Source of the DNA: Apus apus
Lineage: Eukaryota; Chordata; Aves; Apodiformes; Apodidae
Direction of reading: 5' to 3'
NCBI RefSeq assembly: GCF_020740795.1
Contig: NC_067296.1
Coordinates: forward strand, 2,581,001 to 2,645,000
DNA: 64,000 bases
Of the stretch, positions 57,101 to 64,000 are shown piece after piece. Made by a program: the position numbers and the translations under genes. The notes under the pieces are model-generated. The model was given only the letters and a program-made list of their open reading frames with translations. It did no database searches and was not told where the DNA came from. The number at the start of each line of letters is the position of its first letter. The first letter of the stretch is position 1.

Positions 57101-58212
57101 ACACACACTCACAGCCCAAGGGCAGCACAACCCCTGAGCCACAAGTCCACAGGAACCACCCCAAAGCCACAGACAGCAAATGCCTGTGTCCCCTCTCTGA
57201 AGGCACAGAGGAGGGCAAGGCATAAGGTCCCCTGGGATGGGCATCTACCTATGGAGAATTGGGATGGGCAGGCACCTGGCCCATCGTTGTCACCCCAGGT
57301 GCAGCCTTGCAGGACTGGGAGTTTCCCTTGGAATCTGAAATCCCCTGAAAATCAGGTGCTGGAACGGGCTCTGGGGGTTTGGCTGAGAAAAAAGCTTTCA
57401 GCCCCCCCGTGCTCACAAGCTCATCAACCTGCAGTGTTGGGACCTCACTCCCTAAAACCTGCTCTTGGATCAGTGTGCAAGGAAAAGCCAGATCCAGGTC
57501 CTGGGCAGCTGGAACAGCCCCACTGCCTGGAGCAGGGAGCTGGCACCTGGGTGCTGCCCCGGGAGCCCAGGCTGGCACCTTCCAGTGAGCCCAGAGGAGG
57601 CCACAGAAATGACCCAGGGCTGGAGCAGCTCTGCTCTGGAGCCAGGCTGGGAGAGCTGGGGTGTTCAGCCTGGAGAAGAGAAGGCTCCAGGGAGACCTTA
57701 GAGCACCTTCCAGTGCCTGAAGGGGCTCCAGGAAAGCTGGGGAGGGGCTTGGGACAAGGGCAGGGAGGGAGAGGACAAGGGGGGATGGATTAAAACTGGA
57801 AGAGGGACATTGAGGTGAGACAGGAGGAGGAAATTCTTCCCTGTGAGGGTGGTGAGACCCTGGCCCAGGTTGCCCAGGGAAGCTGTGGCTGCCCCATCCC
57901 TGGCAGTGTTGAAGGGCAGGTTGGATGGGGCTTGGAGCAGCCTGGGCTGGTGGGAGGTGTCCCTGCCCATGCAGGGGGTTGGGAACAGATGATCTCTAAG
58001 GCCCCTTCCAACCCAAACCATTTGATGAGTCTATGATTACGCTGTGTTTCTTATAAAGTCTCTCCTCCCCAGAGAGCCCCAGGAGCTGTCCCTCACTCCT
58101 CAGTGTCACCTCCACACCGTGCAGGGGGTACCTTGGAGACGAGGCTGGCCCGGTAGGCAGCCAGGGCCTTCAGGTACTCCTTCTTCGCTGCTTCTGTTTT
58201 CCTCTTGTATGC
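48128..58212 (-). CDS. TOX2: TOX2, C-terminal four coding exons (5' part beyond window)
   Basis: TOX2 is a nuclear HMG-box protein of the TOX family that acts as a transcriptional regulator. Four exons on the minus strand join in frame: 58212-58132, 55951-55544, 53714-53584 and 48164-48128, giving 218 residues plus TAA. The first encodes the end of the HMG-box region ([20 protein letters not shown] then RASLVSK). The second encodes a Pro/Ser/Gln-rich tail ([48 protein letters not shown]). The last two encode [26 protein letters not shown] and the family C-terminus [14 protein letters not shown]2 is chosen over TOX and TOX3 because of the SECGI-type Cys motif and tail. The HMG-box core and N-terminus were not found up to 64,000. 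Confidence 0.93.
48500..48742 (+). mobile_element. CR1 LINE, 3'-truncated copy in TOX2 last intron
   Basis: GAGGGCTGGAGCAGCTCTGC, AAGAGAAGGCTCCAGGGAGA and GCTCCAGGAAAGCTGGGGAG are CR1. The copy stops at GGAAATTCTTCAACC without the tail, which is unusual since CR1 normally keeps the 3' end. Confidence 0.85.
49110..49400. promoter_or_regulatory. Candidate conserved element in TOX2 last intron
   Basis: AT-rich, repeat-free block with TTCATTAATTTTAC, CATAAATAATTGAATCC and GCTCATTAAG. It ends about 100 bp before a CR1 insertion. Confidence 0.3.
49499..49940 (-). mobile_element. CR1 LINE, 3' end
   Basis: Begins TATAGAGTCACAGAATGG, then GTTTGGGTTGGAAAGAACC, the CCCATCCAACCTGCCCTTCA segment and CTTCTCTTCTCCAGGCTGAA. 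Confidence 0.94.
50980..51370. promoter_or_regulatory. Candidate conserved element in TOX2 last intron
   Basis: Contains TTTAATTGCAATTAAGC (palindromic homeobox-type), GGGCAATTACATGAG, CTCTAATAATTATTTGG and TGATCATGAATTGCATGG. No repeat and no coding frame. Confidence 0.3.
52238..52570 (+). mobile_element. CR1-related copy, old
   Basis: GTTCTGGGCACCTCACAACC, AAGATGTTGAGGGGCTGGAG and CAGCCTGGAGAAAAGGAGG resemble CR1. It lacks a tail and is directly followed by a second copy. Confidence 0.65.
52572..53116 (+). mobile_element. CR1 LINE, 3' end
   Basis: Runs from the TCTGCTCTGCCCTGGTGAG segment through CTGAGGGAGCTGGGGTTC and GTGTCCCTGCCCATGCAGG to AAAATTCTGTGATTCTGTG. It looks inserted into or next to the copy at 52,238. 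Confidence 0.92.
53120..53583. other. TOX2: TOX2 last intron, 5' end on the minus strand
   Basis: Unique sequence next to the GC donor; nothing further recognised. Confidence 0.5.
53584..53714 (-). CDS. TOX2: TOX2 penultimate coding exon, GC donor
   Basis: The acceptor is CCACCCTGCAG. The exon encodes [18 protein letters not shown], then [18 protein letters not shown], and two bases (AG) of a Ser codon. The frame needed for the last exon requires the donor CAG then GCCAGT, a GC-type donor. The only nearby GT (GTAAAC, 4 bases on) would put the last exon out of frame. Confidence 0.85.
54690..54786 (+). mobile_element. CR1 LINE, short 3' end
   Basis: GACTAGATGATCTTTGGAGG, CCCTTCCAACCCCTAAG and ATTCTGTGATTC mark a CR1 3' terminus. 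Confidence 0.8.
55060..55345 (+). mobile_element. CR1 LINE, 3' end
   Basis: CAAGTAACAGGACTAAAGG, CCTGGCTCAACCTGCCCAGG, GGTGCTGAGGGACCTGG and AAAGGTCTTTTTTCCAACCC; the tail is degraded (CCCTATGG). Confidence 0.88.
55544..55951 (-). CDS. TOX2: TOX2 exon: Pro/Ser-rich transactivation tail
   Basis: The acceptor is TTTTTCCCACAG and the donor CAG then GTAGGT. The 136 codons are in phase 0 at both ends. The product is rich in Pro, Ser, Gln and Leu, with [16 protein letters not shown] near the start and [17 protein letters not shown] at the end. Low complexity is normal for this part of the family. Confidence 0.95.
56028..56213 (+). repeat. CATC/CACC tandem array in TOX2 intron
   Basis: About 185 bp of CATC and CACC tetramers, 77 bp from the acceptor of the TOX2 exon at 55,951. 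On the TOX2 strand it reads GGATGGATGG, so the transcript carries a G-rich array near the branch-point region. It shares its motif with the SNTA1 intron array at 7,432-7,940. Confidence 0.97.
57590..58036 (+). mobile_element. CR1 LINE, 3' end
   Basis: CAGGGCTGGAGCAGCTCTGC, AAGAGAAGGCTCCAGGGAGA, CAGGTTGCCCAGGGAAGCTG and the final TTTGATGAGTCTATGATTAC tail. It ends about 95 bp from the TOX2 exon. Confidence 0.94.
58132..58212 (-). CDS. TOX2: TOX2 exon: end of HMG-box region
   Basis: The acceptor is GTCCTTTCAG and the donor AAG then GTACCC. Its 27 codons hold the highly conserved [20 protein letters not shown] text of TOX-family HMG boxes. Both ends are in phase 0. Confidence 0.96.
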
Positions 58213-59094
58213 CTGAAAGGACCAAGAAATAGATAAGAATGAATAAAGCAGGACAGGGTGATGCTGGGCTTGGCTGCAGCCTGCAAAACCACGTGCATAA
58301 CAAACTCAGTTCCGCTGGACTGGAATTTACCACAAATCAGACAAATGAAGCCCCTGGGTTGGACCACGCTGGGATTTCTGGAGGCTTTTGGCAGGGCAGA
58401 ATGGTCTGTGTGCCCAGGCAGATGTTTAGGCAAAGATATTAGTCAGCTGTAAGAGCCACAAGCCTGATTTTATAAGGTGAACTCCACGAAGTCACTTCCC
58501 CACAGGAATTGGGGGTGAGTTTGATCCAGACTTGTGGAAGAGCAAGACAAGAGCCAAAATCCCCAAATGACAAGACCAGCTTAAAGAATAGTGACAAATT
58601 CCAAAACCTTTAACTGCTCATTCATTCTCTTGGCCTTCCTGTTACTAATTCTTTAGAGCTCAGCACTCCCCAGCCCTTCTCCACAACCCTGTGAGCTGGG
58701 AAGTCCTTTCTCAGCATGGAAAGGCTGAGATTTTTTGCCTGAGCTCATGGCTCTGGGAGCAGAGCATCACTAAGTGTCAGGAGAGTTTGCTCCCCTGAGA
58801 AAAAAAAACAAACCCAACAACCAAGAAAAAAAAAGCTTTGTAAGAGTGAATTATTGTTTATTCTTCCTGAGACATGTTTCCTGATTGTTTCACAGGGCTG
58901 GGTCACCTTCTGTCCCACAGGTTGGTCCTCTGTGTATGTAAAAATAAAGGCATAATCTGCCCTGTCTCAAGCAGTGTGTTTAACACGTTACACTGAGTGA
59001 GAAGCACATTTTAAAATGGAATAAAAATTCTGGTAAAAAGGCAGAAACTCCTGAGAAAACCTCCCATCAGCCCTCTCCACCACTGGCAACTCAA

Positions 59095-59625
59095 AGCCCT
59101 CCTCGAGCAGTGCACCCAAAGTCGATTTAAATTAGAAGAGATTTGCATACATTTCATTCTGCTTTAAAAACAACAGCAGCTTTCAATAATCACAACAGTG
59201 GAGCCCAGTGGGAATATTTAGCTCCTTTCCCCTGCAAATTTCCACCCCAGGCTCCATTCTAACACTGTCCTCTGAAGGGAAAATAACCTTCCAGCAGTTC
59301 AACTACCCAGTTATTTGAATTTCCGTTTAAAGTCAGCAGAGATAAATTCCATTAAAAGTGGTTTGAAATCCTTCTTTTCATTGCTGAATCAGAGAGATTC
59401 CTGTAATGAAACATTTTGACTTGACACACTGGAAGGTCTCAGATGGCAATTTTCTCAACTGGAACATTTCTCTAAATTTGTCTTTGGCTTTATGGTCTTC
59501 AGGAAGTATTATATTTGCTCCATTCAGAACAAAATTACATTTCAAAATGTCAGCCTGAAGAAGAGTTTGCCTGTGAAAAGCATCTATTTCCTCAAACTGT
59601 ATCAGTTCCCCCAATAAAAGCCATT
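59095..59625. promoter_or_regulatory. Candidate conserved element in TOX2 intron, with POU octamer
   Basis: About 530 bp of AT-rich, CpG-poor, repeat-free sequence with a perfect octamer ATTTGCAT (59,141-59,148), AATTTCCGTTTAAAG, TGAAACATTTTGACTTG and AATTACATTTCAAAATG. It also holds a 78-codon minus-strand frame without splice signals that is probably incidental. Confidence 0.35.
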
Positions 59626-59782
59626 ACCTGCCCCTGCCATCCTCACCCCCCTGATGTCATAGCCCATTGCAGTGACACTGGAGCCACCACTGTGGTGTTC
59701 CCTGTGCAGGTGGCCACCAGCTCAGCTGCTAAGAGATGTTCTGAAATGTGGTTCCTGAGGTAGGTGCATCAAGAAAATAGAA

Positions 59783-59836
59783 TGTGTGGGGTTGGGAGGG
59801 AACTTTGAAGGTCATCTAGCCCAACCTCCCCTGCAG
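59783..59836 (-). mobile_element. CR1 LINE, 3' terminal fragment
   Basis: GGTTGGGAGGGAACTTTGAA and GTCATCTAGCCCAACC are the reverse of a CR1 3' end; only the last ~50 bp remain. Confidence 0.65.
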
Positions 59837-59987
59837 TGAGTGCATTCTGCAAAGGGAGAGTGGGATTGCTCCCAGGATGAGCCTCCTGGCCGTGAGCAGG
59901 GTGAGAGGGCCAGCCCAGGTGGTGCATCCTCTGATGCTCTCTCCAGCCCTGGAAGGTTCCTGGTGGGTTATCTGATTTGTGACTACA

Positions 59988-60183
59988 GAATGCTGGAACG
60001 GTTTGGGTTGGAAAGGATCTTAAAGATCACCCAGTTCCAAACCCCTGCATGGGCAGGGACACCTCCCACCAGCCCAGGTTGCTCCAAGCCCCATCCAACC
60101 TGCCCTTCAACACTGCCAGGGATGGGGCAGCCACAGCTTCCCTGGGCAACCTGGGCCAGGCTCTCACCACCCTCACTGTAAAC
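59988..60183 (-). mobile_element. CR1 LINE, 3' end
   Basis: ACAGAATGCTGGAACGGTTT, GGGTTGGAAAGGATCTTAAA and CCCATCCAACCTGCCCTTCA; truncated after CACCACCCTCACTGTAA. Confidence 0.9.
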
Positions 60184-60394
60184 AAACCCATCTCTGTAGG
60201 TCTTCTGCCAGGACGTCTGCCCTGCAGATGGGGTTTCCTGCACCTCCTTGTGCTGCCTTGAGGACACAGAGCAGCCTTGCCACAGCCTTCACCGGGGCAA
60301 CGCCTTCAGAGAGCAGATCCCAACAAAAACTTCTCACAAACCCTCCATGGAAAGGCAGCTCCAGCGTTTATAACCTTTACAAGTTGAATTTCCA

Positions 60395-60790
60395 CATTGA
60401 CAAAACCCCGTTACTTTCTAATTAAATCCCGTTTTCTCCCAGGGATTTTAGTTTGTGAGTAATTCACCAGATTTAAGGATCCTCAAAACGTTTTGCATGT
60501 TTTTCTTTCTAACCTGCCATGCCCACTGATTTATTTTCCTTGTTCGTTAGCAGAAGGATTCATTAGTCATTAAGTGAGTGGGTGGGTTGGGAGGGGGAGC
60601 AGAAATGGTTAGTGATTATGAAAACAAAAAATCCGAGCTGAAAGAAGCATATGTTGGGATCGTAATCCTGACACCTCTGTGCCTCAGCAAAGCAGCCAGT
60701 AATTGTGCTGTAATGAAATGTTCGTGTTTGATAACCAGTTAATTAGGGGAGACAATTATTCCAAACTCCGCCGACGCCCACGGACGGCTC
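60395..60790. promoter_or_regulatory. Candidate conserved element in TOX2 intron, homeobox-type sites
   Basis: Repeat-free block with TTTCTAATTAAATCC, GAGTAATTCACC, GATTCATTAGTCATTAAG, CCAGTAATTGTGCTG and CCAGTTAATTAGGGG, ending in a small CpG cluster (60,765-60,800). The density of TAAT cores is high. Confidence 0.35.
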
Positions 60791-61209
60791 CGCGCGGTGC
60801 AGGCACTGAGTGACAGCAGGAGCTGCTCCTGGGAAGCTCTGCAGCCTGGCTGCCTGTTTTAATGGAAATGCTGCTTCCCAAGCCTGGGAAGGATGGAAAA
60901 AGAAATCCAAACGCCCCTCAAAATCAAGGGGTTCATTGATTCCCAAGCGCAAAAGTCTCTGCTGCAATCCTAGATGGAGTTCGGGGTGTTTTCCTTCAAA
61001 GCAGAGATAGGACTTCAGGAGAGGAGAGATGGAGAGTGAAGCAAAGGGCTCCAGGAGAAGGACTTGGATCATTTAGCCAGCAGAGAAGACCAAGAGGAGC
61101 CAGAGCCCCCAAAGAAGGAAGCAATGAGCAAACCTCTGCATCCACTGCAGGTGGGAGAAGAGGCAACAGCCTTGAGTCGTAGCAAGGGAGATGTCGGCTG
61201 AGCAGGAGG

Positions 61210-61410
61210 AAAACATTCCTAACAGGAAGGATAATTAAGCAGGGGGAGAGATTGCCTGGGGAGATGGGTAATCTCCACCACTGAAGGTTTAAGAGCAGAT
61301 TAGGCACACGTCCATCAAGAATGGCTTAAGCAGAGATGATCCCAACTTCGGGCAGCAGTATGGTCTGGTTGACCTCTTCAGTCCCTCCTTGCCCTCTTTT
61401 CTATGACCCC
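61210..61410 (+). mobile_element. Possible old CR1 3' end
   Basis: GCCTGGGGAGATGGGTAATC, CACTGAAGGTTTAAGAGCAG and GTCTGGTTGACCTCTTCAG leading to TTTTCTATGACCCC resemble degraded CR1. Confidence 0.5.
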
Positions 61411-63217
61411 ATGAAAGGGTTGGTTTTTTTCACCCCCAAGTCTGTAACTTTGGATTTTATCCTGCTCTTAAATCTGGAGGGTTTTTCTTGTAACTATGAT
61501 ACACTTTCCTTCAAGATATCTCTTGGGATCATCATAACTCAGGGCTAATTCATAAGATGGCAGGAAAGCACCTCCTCCCTGCACCACCTAGTGCTGATGG
61601 CCACACCACCCTGGTCTTTGCTTAGGGCCTCCACAGAGCCATCAGAAATGCAAAGAGCAAACATGGCCACAGCATCTTATTCCCTCCCAACTCCTCCTCA
61701 CCTCCTCACACCCTCCTCCTCCCCTCTTGGGTAAGGCTGAATCTGTCCCTCCAACCATTAAAGCCATCTAACCCAAGCTACGTGTACTGTGTAAATCCCA
61801 GCAACACCTCCTTCAGTCTGGTGGCTCTAGTCTGGATTGCCAAGTCCTGAGGACAACAAGCTCAGACACAGGAGGTAGCTGTGGATGATGCCTATCATGA
61901 GGTTGGTGGTTAAGTGGTGCTCCAGTTCCCTCCAAGCTCTCCCAGCTATGGCATGGGAGCTGCTGGGCATTGGCTATCCCTGAGGACACCTACATGGAAG
62001 GCTCTGGCAAAGGGAAGGCTCTGGTTTCAGGAGAGCTCCTTCTTCATCCTGCTGGAGATAGAGTGTTGTCAGCAGTCCTTTGGAGAATGAATAGATAAAC
62101 TTGTCATCAAGTGGCAAGTAGCATTGATTAAAGTGTTGTGAAAGAGTCCTGCTTCCCTCTGCCCTGACTTCACTGTGCCACCTGGATCTAAGTCACCTGT
62201 TGCTCCATGTGAGGACACAGGTATTCCCAGGACAGCCCACAGAAAACTCCAAAACAAGGTAGATGAGGAGGGTGACAAATCCAACCCCTAACCTCCAGGG
62301 ATGATGAAAAGCACACAACATGCACCTTCCACACTTCTGATTTTGCTCTCCAAGAAGAGAAGTCACACTCTTGGAGTTGCTTCTAAGAGCAGTTCTGCCC
62401 CTTCACATCTTCCTGGTCATTATCTTGGTCTCCACCAGATTTCTCTTGAAAACCTTGTTTGGGATTGGTGCTTTCATCCTTCTCTGGTACGTGGTTTTCC
62501 TTGACACTCAGAAGATGCTGAAACAACTGGTTGGACCCTTCCAGCCTCTCACTGCAGGGCTTTGGGGCAGCAGCAGAGAACTGCAACCAGTGGTGGTTCC
62601 ACCACTGACAGTTCTGCACCGTGTTGGAATCGGGCAGTTTGCTGCTGTACAGCTGGCCTGAGATGTCCCTGTCCCACCTCAAACACATGCAGTGTCCTGT
62701 CACCAGGTGATGTAACAGGTTGAGTGAGCAGATGGATCTGATTAGGTGGCTGATCTATTGTTTTCTGCTGGGTGAGTCATTTTTCAGCTGGGTAATTGAT
62801 GCCTGGAGTGTGAACACTGCATTTGTATGGGAAAATCACACATGTATTTGCCTGTGGAGTCACTTGGTGTCACTGAGCCAGTCCTGGGGAAGCAGGTCCA
62901 TTGTGAGCAAGGATTCCAGTGCCTTTGTGTCCCTATGAGTCCCCAGACTCATCAACTCAACTGGAAAAGCTAATTTTGTCCAACTTTGCTTCTACTCACC
63001 CAGGATGGGAAGCCCTGGTTTAGCCTGAGGTTCACTCAACTGATTGCTCAGAAACTTCCTAAAATCTCTACTTTGAGTTTCTGGGATCTGGGAAAAAAAC
63101 AACCCAATGCTTTGAGACTGTAGTTGGATTTTGTAATTAAAATAAGCAGCTTCTAGAGAAGGGTTCCTCATGCTCCATCATCACCTGCCTCCAAACCAGT
63201 GTCCTTTTCCCCCAAAA

Positions 63218-63650
63218 TCATAGAATCACAGACTGGTTTGGTTTGGAAGGGACCTTGAAATAATCTATTTCCAACCTCCTGCATGGGCAGGGACACCTCC
63301 CACCAGCCCAGGTTGCTCCAAGCCCCATCCAACCTGCCCTTCAACACTGCCAGGGATGGGGCAGCCACAGCTTCCCCGGGTAACCTGGGCCAGGCTCTCA
63401 CCACCCTCACACTAAAGAATTTCCTCCTCATGTCTCACCTCAATGTCCCCTCTTCCACTTTGCAACCATCACCCTTTGTCCTCTCCCTCCCTGCCCTTGT
63501 CCCAAGTCCCTCCCCAGCTTTCCTGGAGCCCCTTCAGGCACTGGAAGGTGCTCTAAGGTCTCCCTGGAGCCTTCTCTTCTCCAGGCTGAACACCCCAACA
63601 CTCAGCCTGTGTCAACCCCTTGGACCATCTTCTTGGCCTCCTCTCCACTA
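63218..63650 (-). mobile_element. CR1 LINE, 3' end
   Basis: ATCATAGAATCACAGACTGG, GGTTTGGAAGGGACCTTGAA, CCCATCCAACCTGCCCTTCA and CTTCTCTTCTCCAGGCTGAA. Same subfamily as 49,499 and 59,988. Confidence 0.94.
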
Positions 63651-64000
63651 GCTTCAACAAAGGATAAAACCTTGCTAGTGAGTCCACAGAGTCTGCTCCA
63701 ACTTAGTGCCCAAATTCTTCTAATTTCTGTCAAATCAGCAGTCCTGTTAAACCTCTCTGCTCTGTAGGATGGTCTGTACCTGCTAATGGAAAAAACCCAA
63801 CACCCAGGGACAGGATTCTGGGAGCCTGGAGCAGGGACCCAGAGCTGCAGGTGGCTTGGTACAACAGGTAGCTCATTTGAGGAGGAAGGTTGAATTAGCA
63901 TCTCACTTCCCACCAAAGTCTTTCTCTCCAGGAACAGCTGCTGAACTGTTTGCAAAGTTCAAAGAGGATGTGTGACTATTTTTTTCCCCTCCCTGAATCA

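Larger units (their letters stand above)
55952..58131 (-). other. TOX2: TOX2 intron upstream of the Pro-rich exon
   Basis: About 2.2 kb with the CATC array and one CR1 copy. The remaining sequence shows no recognisable exon. Confidence 0.7.
58213..64000 (-). other. TOX2: TOX2 intron, downstream part of a large intron
   Basis: No HMG-box core exon was found up to the window edge, so this is taken as one intron of at least 5.8 kb. It holds several CR1 copies and two AT-rich motif-dense blocks. The sequence at 61,410-63,215 shows no recognisable element. Confidence 0.65.

Noticed and set aside
59378..59614. 78-codon minus-strand frame in TOX2 intron (contains LPEDHKAKDKFREMF)
   Set aside because: Looks protein-like, but no family was recognised, the sequence is AT-rich, and it lies inside a candidate non-coding element. 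A protein search would settle it.
62371..62661. 96-codon + strand frame with hydrophobic stretch
   Set aside because: Resembles a membrane segment but has no family resemblance, splice context or conservation evidence, and lies antisense in the TOX2 intron.

Overview
The window looks like bird nuclear DNA. It carries many copies of the avian CR1 LINE, most truncated at the 5' end and ending in the ATTCTRTG-type tail, together with compact GC-rich exons and long non-coding stretches. Nothing bacterial, organellar or viral was recognised.

Two protein-coding genes are supported, and they converge tail to tail. On the + strand, 1-~10,740 holds the 3' part of SNTA1 (alpha-1-syntrophin): seven coding exons from the middle of the PDZ domain to the stop codon, then a 3' UTR with a polyadenylation signal. 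The first exon lies before the window. On the - strand, ~46,830-64,000 holds the 3' part of TOX2, an HMG-box transcription factor: the end of the HMG-box region, a Pro/Ser-rich exon and two small C-terminal exons. The main HMG-box exons and the N-terminus lie beyond 64,000. The last TOX2 intron appears to use a GC-AG splice pair.

Between the genes, ~10.7-46.8 kb, I could not support a protein-coding gene. This interval holds CR1 copies of at least three subfamily types, a 24-bp minisatellite (17 units), a CpG-island-like block at 22.57-23.11 kb with no assigned gene, a nearly identical ~150-bp inverted repeat pair 4 kb apart (34.2 and 38.2 kb), two possible MIR-type SINE relics, and several AT-rich, motif-dense blocks that look like conserved non-coding elements. 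Similar blocks lie in the TOX2 introns.

Tandem repeats are prominent inside genes. Two successive SNTA1 introns consist almost wholly of tandem arrays reaching close to the splice acceptors. A CATC-type array lies 77 bp upstream of a TOX2 exon. These arrays create long false open frames on both strands.

SNTA1 is a membrane-associated scaffold of the dystrophin complex and TOX2 a nuclear regulator, so no joint pathway is implied by their proximity. In human the two genes are on the same chromosome but far apart (20q11 and 20q13), so this adjacency reflects a different gene order. I found no convincing new biological system. The best leads are the GC-AG intron, the repeat-filled introns, the orphan CpG block and the inverted repeat pair.
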